Origin: Halohasta litchfieldiae
GTDB taxonomy: Archaea; Halobacteriota; Halobacteria; Halobacteriales; Haloferacaceae
Assembly: GCF_002788215.1 (NCBI RefSeq)
Contig: NZ_CP024845.1
Location: forward strand, 3,162,001 to 3,226,000
Length of the DNA stretch: 64,000 bases
Direction: 5' to 3'
Numbering within the stretch: the first letter of the stretch is position 1; every line of letters begins with the position of its first letter. A program made the translations under genes and the position numbers. The notes under the pieces are model-generated. The model saw nothing but the letters and a program-made list of their open reading frames with translations, was not told the DNA's origin and did no database searches. Shown piece after piece: positions 25,615 to 34,161 of the stretch.

Positions 25615-26412
25615 TCAGACGTACCGAAGTGGCAACATCAGGAGCACGCCGAAGACGATGCCACCGACCAGCTCCGGCTTGCCGCCGCTGGGAACGTTCT
25701 CACCGAGATCGAGTGCCTCGGGGATGAACTCCGAAATAACGAGATAAATCATCGCCCCCGCGGCAAACCCGAAGCCGAACGGGAGGAACTCCCGAGCAGT
25801 ACGAACGAACGCGAAGGCCATCACGGCACCGATTGGCTGTGGGAGGCTCGAAAACACCGCCCACCAGACCAGCTTCCAGTTCGACACCCCCATCGATTTG
25901 AGCGGGATCGAGATCGCCGTTCCCTCGGGGATGTTGTGAATGGAAATGGCGACCGTCATGAAGATCGCCAGCAATGGCACGGTAACGCCCAGGATTTGTG
26001 CCCCTCCCTCTAGTCCGAGATCCGCAAACGAGACGCCGACCGCAATCCCCTCGGGGAAGCTATGAACGGTCAGTATCCCGAGTATGAGCACGAGTTTCTT
26101 GAAATCGGCTTCCTCGTACTCCTGTGGGTCGATTTCGGCGTCGACTAACACCTCGTGGGCGATGATGACGAGGACGACACCGGCGGCCATCCCAGCGGCT
26201 ATCTCCCACCCGCTTCCCTCGGCCAGCCCTTCTTCGATGAGACCGAAGACCGACGCCGAAACCATGATGCCGGAGGCCAGACCCCAAAGCACGATATTCC
26301 GGCGGTCGCTGATCGTCTCGAAAAAGAAAAACGGGAGCGCGCCGAGTCCGGTCGCCAGCGCGGTAAGCAATCCAGCACTAAAAACAAAGCCGAGATTTGC
26401 CAGAAGCCCCAT
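25615..26412 (-). CDS. ZIP-family metal transporter
   Basis: The 265-residue membrane protein has about eight hydrophobic segments. Metal-binding motifs of the ZIP family are in transmembrane helices 4 and 5: H-S-F-P-E-G-I-A-V-G near residue 117 and H-N-I-P-E-G-T-A-I near 158. An internal acidic stretch (D-A-E-I-D-P-Q-E-Y-E-E-A-D) is the usual variable loop. It most likely imports zinc or another divalent metal. Confidence 0.93.
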   Translation of the reverse strand: MGLLANLGFVFSAGLLTALATGLGALPFFFFETISDRRNIVLWGLASGIMVSASVFGLIEEGLAEGSGWEIAAGMAAGVVLVIIAHEVLVDAEIDPQEYEEADFKKLVLILGILTVHSFPEGIAVGVSFADLGLEGGAQILGVTVPLLAIFMTVAISIHNIPEGTAISIPLKSMGVSNWKLVWWAVFSSLPQPIGAVMAFAFVRTAREFLPFGFGFAAGAMIYLVISEFIPEALDLGENVPSGGKPELVGGIVFGVLLMLPLRYV

Positions 26413-26490
26413 CTATGGTCGCTTTCGACCCAGACAACATAAATCGTCTGTGGCAGTTCAGTTTAGTGACCCCCAGCAGACAGATGACCT

Positions 26491-26751
26491 ATGCTAGAAC
26501 TCTACCAGTCGGAAGGCTGTCCACACTGTGCAAAGGTCCGCGACAAACTCTCGGCACTCGGCGTCTCCTCTGTGATCCACAATCCGCGGCTCCCCGGCGG
26601 TGCCGGTGGCGACGTGACCAACGAGATCACGCACGACGAACTCATTGCCGGCGGCGCAGATCAGATCCCGTATCTGGTCGACACCGACCGCGGCGTAACG
26701 ATGTACGAGACCGACGATATCGTCGACTATCTCGATGAACAGTACAGCTAA
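26491..26751 (+). CDS. Glutaredoxin-like protein
   Basis: The 86-residue thioredoxin-fold protein has a C-P-H-C redox motif at 10-13, the cis-proline segment Q-I-P-Y-L-V near 58-63 and the C-terminal E-T-D-D-I-V-D-Y-L typical of glutaredoxin or GST N-terminal-like domains. It probably acts in cytosolic thiol exchange. It is divergent from the ZIP transporter across a 78-base gap. Confidence 0.9.
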   Translation: MLELYQSEGCPHCAKVRDKLSALGVSSVIHNPRLPGGAGGDVTNEITHDELIAGGADQIPYLVDTDRGVTMYETDDIVDYLDEQYS

Positions 26752-26778
26752 TCGAGTATTACCCCGCGTGTTCGGTCA

Positions 26779-27480
26779 TTAGAACTCCTCGACGTGCGGA
26801 CGAACGTCGAGTTCAAGCGTCCAGGACGACCGATCCTGTTCGATGAGATGCCAGTAGGAGTCGGCAACCGAATCGGGGTCGAGAAACGTCTCTTCGTCGC
26901 GGTCCGGATACTGCTGTTCGACTCGCGGGGTCTCAATCTGGCCATCGATCACGACGTGGGCGACGTGGATTCCCTCCGGCCCGAGTTCGCGCGCCATCGA
27001 CTCGGCCATCCCGCGATTGCTGAACTTCGCCGCGCTGAACCCCAGTGCGCCGTCACGACCCCGCACTGCCGATGTCGCCCCCGTGAAGATGATCGTCCCA
27101 CCGTTCTCGGCGAGCATATCGTCGACGGCCGCCTGCGAACAGCAGAGGGCTCCGAACGACGAGACGCGCCATGCGTCCTCGAACTCCTCTGGTGAAATCT
27201 CCCGGAGTCCCTTCCACGAGCCGCCGCTGGCATGATTGACGAGGATGTCGACCGGACCGAACGCCTCACGCACTGCCTCGAACCCCTCGTCGACCTGCTC
27301 AGGGTCCGTAATATCGGTCGGCACCGCCAGCACGTTCTCACCGAGGTCCGTCGACAGCTCGTCGAGATACCGCTCGGAGCGGGCAAACAGCCCGACTTGA
27401 CAGCCCTCGTCGACGAATTTACGTGCAATCGATTCACCGAGTCCCGGCCCAACGCCAGCGATGACTGCGGTTCGTGCCAT
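26779..27480 (-). CDS. Short-chain dehydrogenase family protein lacking the catalytic Tyr
   Basis: From M-A-R-T-A-V the protein has 233 residues and a Rossmann fold with G-V-G-P-G-L-G at 9-15 and N-H-A-S-G-G near 83-88. The expected Y-x-x-x-K motif reads G-F-S-A-A-K-F-S-N, so Phe replaces the catalytic Tyr while the Lys is kept. This is either a non-canonical reductase or a nucleotide-binding protein. The upstream in-frame extension is not protein-like. It is divergent from rfcS. Confidence 0.85.
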   Translation of the reverse strand: MARTAVIAGVGPGLGESIARKFVDEGCQVGLFARSERYLDELSTDLGENVLAVPTDITDPEQVDEGFEAVREAFGPVDILVNHASGGSWKGLREISPEEFEDAWRVSSFGALCCSQAAVDDMLAENGGTIIFTGATSAVRGRDGALGFSAAKFSNRGMAESMARELGPEGIHVAHVVIDGQIETPRVEQQYPDRDEETFLDPDSVADSYWHLIEQDRSSWTLELDVRPHVEEF

Positions 27481-27581
27481 AGCGAGCCATATGAGAGCAG
27501 GCCACAAAATCGTGGGTGTCGACTGGGCTCCCCATTCACGGAATCGACCGATTCTTACCCGCCGAGCGACGACCACCGTCA

Positions 27582-28613
27582 ATGGACGCGCCGCTGTGGA
27601 CCGATGCCTACGCGCCCGCCCTTTCGGAACTCCCCCAACCGGAAGTCGTCGAGCGCCTCGAACGCACCGTCGGCGAGCCGATGAACCTCGTGGTCCAAGG
27701 GCCGCCCGGAGTCGGCAAAACCGCTGCCGCCCGCGCCCTCGCCAGCGAGGTCCACGACGACACCGACGCCGATCTAATCGAACTTAACGTGGCGGACTTC
27801 TTCGACCGCACGAAAAAGGAGATCAAATCCGATCCCCGATTCGAGCAGTTTCTGACTGGCCGGAGCCGGATGTCGAAACGCGACATGATTAGCCGCGTGC
27901 TCAAGGAATCGGCCAGCTACGCCCCGGTGTCGGGGAACTTCAAAACGATTCTCCTCGACAACGCCGAGGCGATCCGCGAGGACTTCCAGCAGTCACTCCG
28001 CCGGGTGATGGAACAACACCACCGGACCACCCAATTCGTCTTCACCACGCGACAGCCCGCCAAACTCATCGCCCCGATCCACTCGCGGTGTTTCCCGGTT
28101 CCGATGCGCTCGCCGACGACCGACGAAATCATCGCCGTCCTCGACGGAATCTGTACCGCCGAGGAGGTCGACTGCGACGAGGCGGGCCTCGAATTCGTCG
28201 CCAGCGCGGCAGGGGGAAATCTCCGGCAAGCGATTCTCACCGCCCAGACGACTGCTACGCAAAAAGACGAACTCACGATGCAGACGGCCTACGAGACGCT
28301 GGGCGATATCGGCGACGACGACCAGATCCTCAGCGCGCTCACCGATGCCAAGCGTGGCGAACTTAAATCCGCCCGCAGCACGGTCGACGACCTGCTGTCT
28401 GACGAGGGGTACGATGGCAACGAACTCCTCGGCGAACTCCTGCGTGTCGCCCGCTCCCGCTCGGAGTTCGAGACGAGCGACATCACCCGACTCCACGCGC
28501 TGGCTGGCGAGGCCGACCTCGAACTCACCGAAGGACTGGACGACCGACTCCACCTGACCCACCTGCTTGCGTCGTGGGCCGAGGGTCGCACCCAACTCCG
28601 GTCGACGGCCTAA
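27582..28613 (+). CDS. Replication factor C small subunit-type clamp-loader ATPase
   Basis: The 343-residue AAA+ protein has a Walker A G-P-P-G-V-G-K-T at 40-47, an RFC-type S-R-C arginine finger at 168-170 and the C-terminal RFC collar. The Walker B position reads L-L-D-N-A-E (126-129), whereas canonical small subunits have D-E-A-D. Haloarchaea carry more than one RfcS paralogue, and this one may be the variant subunit of the sliding-clamp loader. The start M-D-A-P-L-W fits other family members (W-x-x-x-Y-x-P). Confidence 0.88.
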   Translation: MDAPLWTDAYAPALSELPQPEVVERLERTVGEPMNLVVQGPPGVGKTAAARALASEVHDDTDADLIELNVADFFDRTKKEIKSDPRFEQFLTGRSRMSKRDMISRVLKESASYAPVSGNFKTILLDNAEAIREDFQQSLRRVMEQHHRTTQFVFTTRQPAKLIAPIHSRCFPVPMRSPTTDEIIAVLDGICTAEEVDCDEAGLEFVASAAGGNLRQAILTAQTTATQKDELTMQTAYETLGDIGDDDQILSALTDAKRGELKSARSTVDDLLSDEGYDGNELLGELLRVARSRSEFETSDITRLHALAGEADLELTEGLDDRLHLTHLLASWAEGRTQLRSTA

Positions 28614-28625
28614 CTCCACTCTATC

Positions 28626-29228
28626 ATGACACCACCATACGCCGTCGCGCCGGGCTGCTGGCGGTACGCGATAGCCTGCTTTGCTGTCGCACTCCCCACA
28701 GCAATCCTCGCTCCACCCCTCGCAGCCGTCGCGCTGGCACTCGGCGTCGGCGTGCTGTGGTTTCACCGCGATCCGAAGCGTACACCACCCGAGTCGGGTA
28801 TCCTCGCACCCGCCGACGGTCACATTTCAGTCATCCGCGAGGAGGGCGACCGGCTCCGTGTTGGCACGTTTATGAACGTCACCGATGTCCACGTCAACCG
28901 CGCGCCGATGGCCGGCACGGTCACCGAGGTCGACCACCGGCCGGGAGCCTACAAACCCGCCTTCTCGAAGGATTCCGACCGCAACGAACGGGTGGTCGTC
29001 GACTGCGGCGAGTACGAAGTCGCGCTGATCGCCGGCTGGTTTGCCCGCCGGATTCATCCCTACATCGAACCGGGTGACGAACTCACGCGCGGCCAGCGAA
29101 TCGGCCACGTCTCTTTCGGAAGTCGGGCAGACGTGCTGTTACCCGCCGCCTACTCCCGTGAGGATCTCTTGGTGACTGATGGCGAGGCGGTCAGGGCTGG
29201 CGAGACGCGGCTCGTCGAAACGAAGTAG
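28626..29228 (+). CDS. asd: Archaeal-type phosphatidylserine decarboxylase
   Basis: The 200-residue protein has two N-terminal membrane segments followed by a PSD domain: I-L-A-P-A-D-G-H near 59-66, F-M-N-V-T-D-V-H-V-N-R near 82-92 and a pyruvoyl-generating G-S (165-166) in S-F-G-S-R-A-D-V. It would decarboxylate archaetidylserine to archaetidylethanolamine. Self-cleavage before S166 would create the pyruvoyl cofactor. It follows rfcS by 12 bases and converges with carS, another membrane-lipid gene. Confidence 0.93.
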   Translation: MTPPYAVAPGCWRYAIACFAVALPTAILAPPLAAVALALGVGVLWFHRDPKRTPPESGILAPADGHISVIREEGDRLRVGTFMNVTDVHVNRAPMAGTVTEVDHRPGAYKPAFSKDSDRNERVVVDCGEYEVALIAGWFARRIHPYIEPGDELTRGQRIGHVSFGSRADVLLPAAYSREDLLVTDGEAVRAGETRLVETK

Positions 29229-29321
29229 CGGCTTCGACGATCCCAGTCAGATACCGGTCCAACGTGTAATTATATTTAATTAGTGGTGAGTAACACGTCG
29301 CGTCCAAAACGTAGTCGACGC

Positions 29322-29864
29322 CTACCACGGCTCCTCTTTGGCACCGATTTTGAACGCAATGATATTGGTGCTCACGTGGAGGAGTGGCGTTATGACGAGG
29401 ATAACGACGATTATGCCGAGGGTAAACGTCGACAGGAACCAGTCGGCGTCGACCAGAAACGCAACCAGCAGTGCGCCGACGACGAAATCGAGCTGATCGA
29501 GTCCCGGAAACGCGGCTCCACGCTCGCGGCCACTCCGGCGCTTGATAAACGAGGCTCCGATATCGCCGAGCATGGCTCCGAGAGCGAGGCCGACCGCAGC
29601 CTGAATCGGGAACGTCGGCAGCGAGACGCCGAGTGTGGCCGAAACGGGACCGTTGATCGCGTTGAGTCCCAGCGCGAGCAGAACGCCGATGAGCGTGCCG
29701 ACGGCGGTGCCGCGCCACGTTTTGCCGTCGCCCAACACGCGCCGTCCGCCCCACGTACGACCACCGTCGATGGGTCGACCCCCACCGGCGAGCACCGCCG
29801 CATTGTTCGGGACATAGGCGGGCAACATGGCCCAAAACGCCGTCGCAACGAGTGAACCGATCAT
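29322..29864 (-). CDS. carS: CDP-archaeol synthase
   Basis: From the ATG at 29864 the protein has 180 residues and five or so membrane segments. It activates 2,3-bis-O-geranylgeranylglycerol-phosphate with CTP, a step of archaeal polar-lipid synthesis. CarS signatures are P-A-Y-V-P-N-N-A near 15-22, [15 protein letters not shown] near 38-52 and D-Q-L-D-F-V near 122. Upstream in-frame sequence is discarded because M-I-G-S fits the family start. Confidence 0.94.
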   Translation of the reverse strand: MIGSLVATAFWAMLPAYVPNNAAVLAGGGRPIDGGRTWGGRRVLGDGKTWRGTAVGTLIGVLLALGLNAINGPVSATLGVSLPTFPIQAAVGLALGAMLGDIGASFIKRRSGRERGAAFPGLDQLDFVVGALLVAFLVDADWFLSTFTLGIIVVILVITPLLHVSTNIIAFKIGAKEEPW

Positions 29865-30026
29865 ACCGGAGCGAGGAGAGCCGATACTTAATTCCCGGCG
29901 ATTCCAGTCGGGAGGGTGGGTCAACCAAACGCTTGCTGTTGGCTCCGAGCGGTCCGCAACAGATGACAGCAAACAGTCACCGGTCGAAACGGTGAAACCA
30001 CTCACATACCTACAGTCAGGTATTCA

Positions 30027-30839
30027 ATGCTAACCAAACGGATCATCCCCTGTATCGACGTCGACCTCGACGACGATGGCAACGCGGCGGTGTACACCGG
30101 TGTCAACTTCGAGGACCTCAAATACACCGGCGACCCCGTCGAGATGGCCAAAGCCTACAACAAGGCCGGTGCCGACGAGTTCGTGTTCCTCGATATTACC
30201 GCCTCCGCCGAGGGCCGAGAGACGATGCTCGAAACGGTCTCGCAGGTCGCCGACGAATGCTTTATTCCCCTGACTGTCGGCGGGGGAATCCGGACGAAAG
30301 AAGATATTAAAGAGACCCTACGGGCGGGCGCAGACAAGGTTTCGATCAACACGGGCGCGCTCAAACGGCCCGAACTCATCACCGAGGGCGCGACCGCCTT
30401 CGGCAGTCAGTGTATCGTCATCTCGGTCGACGCCCGCCGCCGATTCGACGACGAAGGCGACTATTACGCCACCGTCGACGGCGAGGAATGCTGGTTCGAG
30501 TGCACGGTCAAGGGTGGTCGTGAGGGGACTGGCCGGGATGTGGTCTCGTGGGCCATCGAAGCCGAAGAGCGCGGGGCTGGCGAACTGTTCGTCAACTCCA
30601 TCGACAGCGACGGAACGAAGGACGGCTATGATATTCCACTCACGAAAGCCGTCTGTGATAACGTCTCAACGCCGGTGATCGCCTCATCGGGGTGTGGCTC
30701 GCCCGACCACATGGCCGAGGTGTTTACCGAAGCCGGAGCCGACGCCGGGCTTGCGGCCTCGATTTTCCACTTCGACGAGTACTCGATTCAGGAGGTTAAA
30801 GAGCGCCTTCGGTCACAGAACATCCCAGTTCGGCTCTGA
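30027..30839 (+). CDS. hisF: Imidazole glycerol phosphate synthase, cyclase subunit
   Basis: The 270-residue TIM barrel makes imidazole glycerol phosphate and AICAR in histidine biosynthesis, using ammonia from HisH. The catalytic aspartates are D11 in C-I-D-V-D and the one in I-S-V-D-A-R-R near 134-140. V-G-G-G-I-R near 83-88 and S-G-C-G-S near the C-terminus bind the phosphates. hisH is not in the window. Confidence 0.96.
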   Translation: MLTKRIIPCIDVDLDDDGNAAVYTGVNFEDLKYTGDPVEMAKAYNKAGADEFVFLDITASAEGRETMLETVSQVADECFIPLTVGGGIRTKEDIKETLRAGADKVSINTGALKRPELITEGATAFGSQCIVISVDARRRFDDEGDYYATVDGEECWFECTVKGGREGTGRDVVSWAIEAEERGAGELFVNSIDSDGTKDGYDIPLTKAVCDNVSTPVIASSGCGSPDHMAEVFTEAGADAGLAASIFHFDEYSIQEVKERLRSQNIPVRL

Positions 30840-30901
30840 TAAAGAGTCATTACGCAGTCGACTCCCTGTTAGGCGCTGCTGATTTTAGTAAGAAAAGAGT
30901 A

Positions 30902-30910
30902 CTTTTTTGT
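30902..30910 (+). terminator. Poly-T tract after hisF
   Basis: A six-T run (30903-30908) follows AAGAAAAGAG about 65 bases after hisF and may terminate its transcript. It lies just upstream of the next small gene. Confidence 0.4.
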
Positions 30911-30930
30911 CGGCCATTTATCAGCATCGA

Positions 30931-31206
30931 ATGACAACAGATTTTATCCAGTGGCCCAATGGTTTCGCCGTGCCCCCCACTAACTACCCCCTCCAGAACT
31001 CCGTTATCGAACCGCTGTTGTGGTCGCTGGGAGACGCTCCGCCGGATCTGACCGACGAGGTCATCTTCGAGGGGCGAACCACAACGACAGCCGACGGAGA
31101 CGAAGAGTACACCGTTTCACCGGCCGGGTTGTCGCCGACAGAGCAGATGACACACTGGATTACGGTCGACGCGGCACACGTCGTCTCGCTCGCAAACAGG
31201 CGGTAA
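30931..31206 (+). CDS. Small conserved-looking hypothetical protein
   Basis: From the ATG at 30931 the protein has 91 residues and no membrane segment. I do not recognise a family. It has aromatic residues early (F-I-Q-W-P-N-G-F-A-V-P-P-T-N-Y-P) and an S-P-T-E-Q-M-T-H-W-I near residue 69. Codon usage matches neighbouring genes. The upstream in-frame ATG at 30907 overlaps the T-run and is less likely. Confidence 0.55.
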   Translation: MTTDFIQWPNGFAVPPTNYPLQNSVIEPLLWSLGDAPPDLTDEVIFEGRTTTTADGDEEYTVSPAGLSPTEQMTHWITVDAAHVVSLANRR

Positions 31207-31280
31207 CGCGGGCCGGACAGCAGCTCCCACCCGCTGCTATTTTGAGAGGAGTCGACAGCAAAAACGAGAGTCAGCGCCGC

Positions 31281-31565
31281 TTAGGCTGCGGCTTCGAACG
31301 CGTCGGCGAACTCGTCGGTCGCGGCTCGAACGGACTCGGCGGCGGTCGCCAGTGCGTCGAGTGGGTCGAGTCCGCCCTCGGTCGTAATCGAGAGGACGGG
31401 ATCGGTCTGGCCGCCGGACTGTTCCGGATTCACATCGTAGGTCGCTGCTGCGACGTTGTCGGTCTCCAGCAGCTCGCCTTTGAGGACGTTCATAAACGTA
31501 TGATCCTCGCCAGCGATTTCGATGCGGAGTTCCTCGTCAGTCTTTTCGATAACCCGCAGTTCCAT
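31281..31565 (-). CDS. rpoL: DNA-directed RNA polymerase subunit L (Rpb11)
   Basis: The 94-residue protein matches archaeal Rpo11: M-E-L-R-V-I-E-K, then [10 protein letters not shown] near 24-33 and Y-D-V-N-P-E near 43-48. It pairs with subunit D to start RNA polymerase assembly. The upstream frame extension is Arg-rich and not used. Confidence 0.95.
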   Translation of the reverse strand: MELRVIEKTDEELRIEIAGEDHTFMNVLKGELLETDNVAAATYDVNPEQSGGQTDPVLSITTEGGLDPLDALATAAESVRAATDEFADAFEAAA

Positions 31566-31699
31566 ACGCCTTCGTTTGCCTGTGTGTCGTTTCAGTGTTT
31601 CGTTGTCCGCCGCTGGCGTTCGACCCGTATATAGACGGGTCGAATGCGGAATTCGAACGCGACCGAGCAAAAAGCCTATAGTTGCGACAGGGTTATCGG

Positions 31700-31990
31700 A
31701 TGGTAGACATGGTCACTGTACTTCCGCTGTTCGGCCCAGTCGGCCCCGAGATGCTGATCATCCTGCTCGTGTTAGTGCTCTTGTTCGGCGCGAACAAGAT
31801 TCCGAAACTCGCCCGGTCGACCGGTCAGGCGATGGGTGAGTTCAAGAAAGGCCGCGAGGATATCGAAGACGAGCTCCAAGAGATGAGCGATCCGACCGCA
31901 GACGCTACCTCGACCACGACCGACAGCGAGCCGGTTGTCGAGGAGACTGAGGAGTCCGACACCGAGACGGAAACCGAGAAAGCAAACTAA
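31700..31990 (+). CDS. tatA: Twin-arginine translocase subunit TatA
   Basis: The protein (96 residues from ATG 31700; ATG 31709 is an alternative) has one N-terminal membrane helix followed by the amphipathic segment [18 protein letters not shown] and an acidic, Thr-rich tail. TatA forms the pore for folded Tat substrates. Haloarchaea export many proteins this way, and two Tat substrates are in this window (18778 and 55738). Confidence 0.95.
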   Translation: MVDMVTVLPLFGPVGPEMLIILLVLVLLFGANKIPKLARSTGQAMGEFKKGREDIEDELQEMSDPTADATSTTTDSEPVVEETEESDTETETEKAN

Positions 31991-32043
31991 CCACGTCCGG
32001 GCCGGGCATTCTTTTAATAGCCATCTACTAGTAGCGACTGGTA

Positions 32044-32116
32044 GGGCGCGTGGCCTAGTGGACAGGGCGAGCGGTTCCTAACTGCTCGATCGTGGGTTCG
32101 AATCCCATCGCGCCCG
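32044..32116 (+). tRNA. tRNA-Arg (anticodon CCT)
   Basis: A full cloverleaf can be drawn: acceptor stem GGGCGCG with CGCGCCC, D stem GCCT/GGGC, anticodon stem AGCGG/CTGCT with loop TTCCTAA (anticodon CCT, arginine), five-base variable loop and T arm GTGGG-TTCGAAT-CCCAT. No intron is present. CCA is not encoded. The tract after it is rich in hairpins and T-arm-like copies. Confidence 0.96.
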
Positions 32117-32310
32117 TTATTTGCGAGTAGCGAGGGACGAAGTCCCTCGGACCATGCGAACGGATGCTTCGCATCCGTGAGCAGACGAAGCGAGCAGTAA
32201 CGGCGCAGGGATTCGAATCAGGGAGTAGCTTCGCTACGACCGTGGTTCGAATCCCGTCGTAGTGCTTCGATCACTTCGTTCCCTCTGTACTACTCCTGAG
32301 TCTCGTTCGT
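32117..32310. repeat. Hairpin-rich tract after tRNA-Arg with T-arm-like fragments
   Basis: Three perfect short hairpins, all with GAA or TTC triloops, lie at 32131-32149 (CGAGGGAC), 32161-32177 (CGGATGC) and 32225-32237 (GTAGC). Two segments resemble the tRNA T arm: GGGATTCGAATC around 32208-32219 and GTGGTTCGAATCCCGTCG at 32242-32259. No open frame is credible. It looks like debris from integration at the tRNA gene or a tRNA-like remnant. Confidence 0.55.
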
Positions 32311-32410
32311 TTGACTCACGAGACTCCCACCGTACCCGTTCTGGAATTTCTATTCCGTCGACGATCCGCAGTAACACGACTTATGATCCCGACAGACCTA
32401 CCTACAGTGA

Positions 32411-33145
32411 ATGGTCGACGGGCTGAACACCGAGACGGCAACCACAGAGGAACTCAGAGAACAGCGAGCAGAGATTCTCGACGCAGTGACAGCCCATGCT
32501 GGCGAGATCGCGCGCGAACTGGCCTTATTAGAAGGTGGTGACTACGGCCGCCGAACGTTCCGCACTGATCGCGGCGAGTGGACGATCAAATACGAGGCCG
32601 GTCGACTCGAATTCCTGCTGTTCGAATCGAAATCCGGAGCCGAGACCTACGTCGTCTCGACAAAGCAGCCGCCGGAGCCGAAAGCGCTCTTAGATGCCAT
32701 GAAATCCTACGACGCTTTCGTTGAGGCCTACAACGAGTTCGTCGACTCCCGCGAAGGAATTCTCGACGCGGTCGACACGGGGTTCCCGGAGGTCACCTCG
32801 ACAGCGACCATCGTCGACGAACGAGATCAGATCGTCGCGGCGATTCGGGAGGTGGCGACCGATATCGCCCAACAGTGTTACCGCTACGAGGGAACAGATT
32901 ACGGGATGTTTGCGACAACTGTCGACGGAACGCGCTGGGAACTCAAATGGGAGGAGGGACAGGTGTCGTATCTCCGGGTCGGCGGTGAGGGTGGCGTCTA
33001 TCTGCTCTCCCAATACAGCCCGCCCTCGGCCCCCGATGTCCGAGCACTCGCGGGCGATGTCGGGCGGTTCGTCGCGGCGTTCAACGACTCCGTCGACGAA
33101 CTGGAAGTCGACCTTCAGGAAGTGTCGTTTTCGCCTGACAGCTGA
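32411..33145 (+). CDS. Haloarchaeal hypothetical protein with internal duplication
   Basis: The 244-residue soluble acidic protein consists of two related ~105-residue halves. Half one has G-G-D-Y-G-R-R-T-F and W-T-I-K-Y-E-A-G-R-L near 41-66; half two has G-T-D-Y-G-M-F-A-T and W-E-L-K-W-E-E-G-Q-V near 161-186. Both halves begin with a helix of E-I/V-x-x-x-I-A and end with F-V-E/A-A-Y/F-N. I do not recognise a named family. Confidence 0.7.
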   Translation: MVDGLNTETATTEELREQRAEILDAVTAHAGEIARELALLEGGDYGRRTFRTDRGEWTIKYEAGRLEFLLFESKSGAETYVVSTKQPPEPKALLDAMKSYDAFVEAYNEFVDSREGILDAVDTGFPEVTSTATIVDERDQIVAAIREVATDIAQQCYRYEGTDYGMFATTVDGTRWELKWEEGQVSYLRVGGEGGVYLLSQYSPPSAPDVRALAGDVGRFVAAFNDSVDELEVDLQEVSFSPDS

Positions 33146-33159
33146 GCTACAGCTGGATT

Positions 33160-33525
33160 CTACCCAATGATGAGCCACGCCAGCCCAGCGGCGGCAACGC
33201 TGAGGACGAAGTTACCGACAGCGTTGAGAACCGCAGCGCCGCCCATTCCCCGCTCCCAGAGCCGCACCGTCTGGACACTGAACGAGGAATAGGTCGTGAA
33301 TGCGCCACAGAGCCCAACGCCGAAAAATAGCGTCACGGCCTCGCTGAAGTTGCCGAAAACGACCACGCCGAGTACGAAGCTCCCGATGACGTTGACGACG
33401 AGTGTCGACAAGGGAAACTGCATGTCGCCCTGTTGCCGGACGACGAGATCCGAGACCAGATACCGAAGCACCGCGCCGATGGCTCCACCGGTACCGAGGA
33501 GATAGGCTGGCTCCATCGGGACCAT
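33160..33525 (-). CDS. crcB: Fluoride channel CrcB/Fluc, second gene of pair
   Basis: The 121-residue protein has four membrane helices. Fluc signatures are G-G-x-x-G-A-x-x-R-Y near 13-22, T-L-V-V-N-V-I-G-S-F near 41-50 and G-x-x-G-A-F-T-T-Y-S-S-F near 71-83. It exports fluoride. Its ATG shares a base with the stop of the upstream CrcB (TAATG), so the two are translated together and may form a heterodimer. Confidence 0.93.
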   Translation of the reverse strand: MVPMEPAYLLGTGGAIGAVLRYLVSDLVVRQQGDMQFPLSTLVVNVIGSFVLGVVVFGNFSEAVTLFFGVGLCGAFTTYSSFSVQTVRLWERGMGGAAVLNAVGNFVLSVAAAGLAWLIIG

Positions 33526-33905
33526 TAGCGATCACCTCCGCCGACGAACCAGCGACCGACGAGCACCGCAAGGAAGCCACAGAGATAGCTCACGCCGACA
33601 TAGCCGACAGCTGTCAGTGGCTCAGCGAGGAGCGTATCGATGACGAATGTGCTGTAGGTTGTAAACGACGAGAGAAAGCCAGTCCCGAACACGAGTCGGG
33701 AGTTGTCTCCAATCGCCTGTTGGTCCAGCGAGTCGTAGATCAGAACACCGAGGGCGAAGCTGCCGAGGATGTTTACTGCGAGAGTTCCCGGAAGGGTACC
33801 CGGAACGAGAAGGTCGACGAACTGCCGGAGGTTGGCCCCGGCGAAGCCGCCGACAGCGATTAGCAAAGTCGGTTCGAGCTGTGTGAGGAGCTGTCTACGT
33901 ATCAT
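33525..33905 (-). CDS. crcB: Fluoride channel CrcB/Fluc, first gene of pair
   Basis: The 126-residue protein has the same four-helix plan: G-G-F-A-G-A-N-L-R near 18-26, L-A-V-N-I-L-G-S-F near 42-50 and G-F-L-S-S-F-T-T-Y-S-T-F near 76-87. The T-T-Y-S-T-F segment lines the fluoride path. It differs clearly from its partner, which fits the obligate two-gene Fluc arrangement. Confidence 0.93.
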   Translation of the reverse strand: MIRRQLLTQLEPTLLIAVGGFAGANLRQFVDLLVPGTLPGTLAVNILGSFALGVLIYDSLDQQAIGDNSRLVFGTGFLSSFTTYSTFVIDTLLAEPLTAVGYVGVSYLCGFLAVLVGRWFVGGGDR

Positions 33906-34161
33906 GGCTGGCAGAGTCAGGAGCCATCAGCCCGGTCGGCGGTTTGGTCGGGCGAGCCCCATCGCCCGGGGAGAAGCTGTCTCCCAATCGTCGCATATCG
34001 CCACGACAGTCTGTCTGGTTGAGATTGGGCCGTAGGCCTAAGCATTCCTATTTTCGCTGGAATCACACCCGGTCGACAATGACAAATACCCACTACTGGC
34101 ACACCGAGCCAGTCGTTCGACGGCGTTGCTCCGAGACGCTTATTCACCCCCGACTCCGAGT

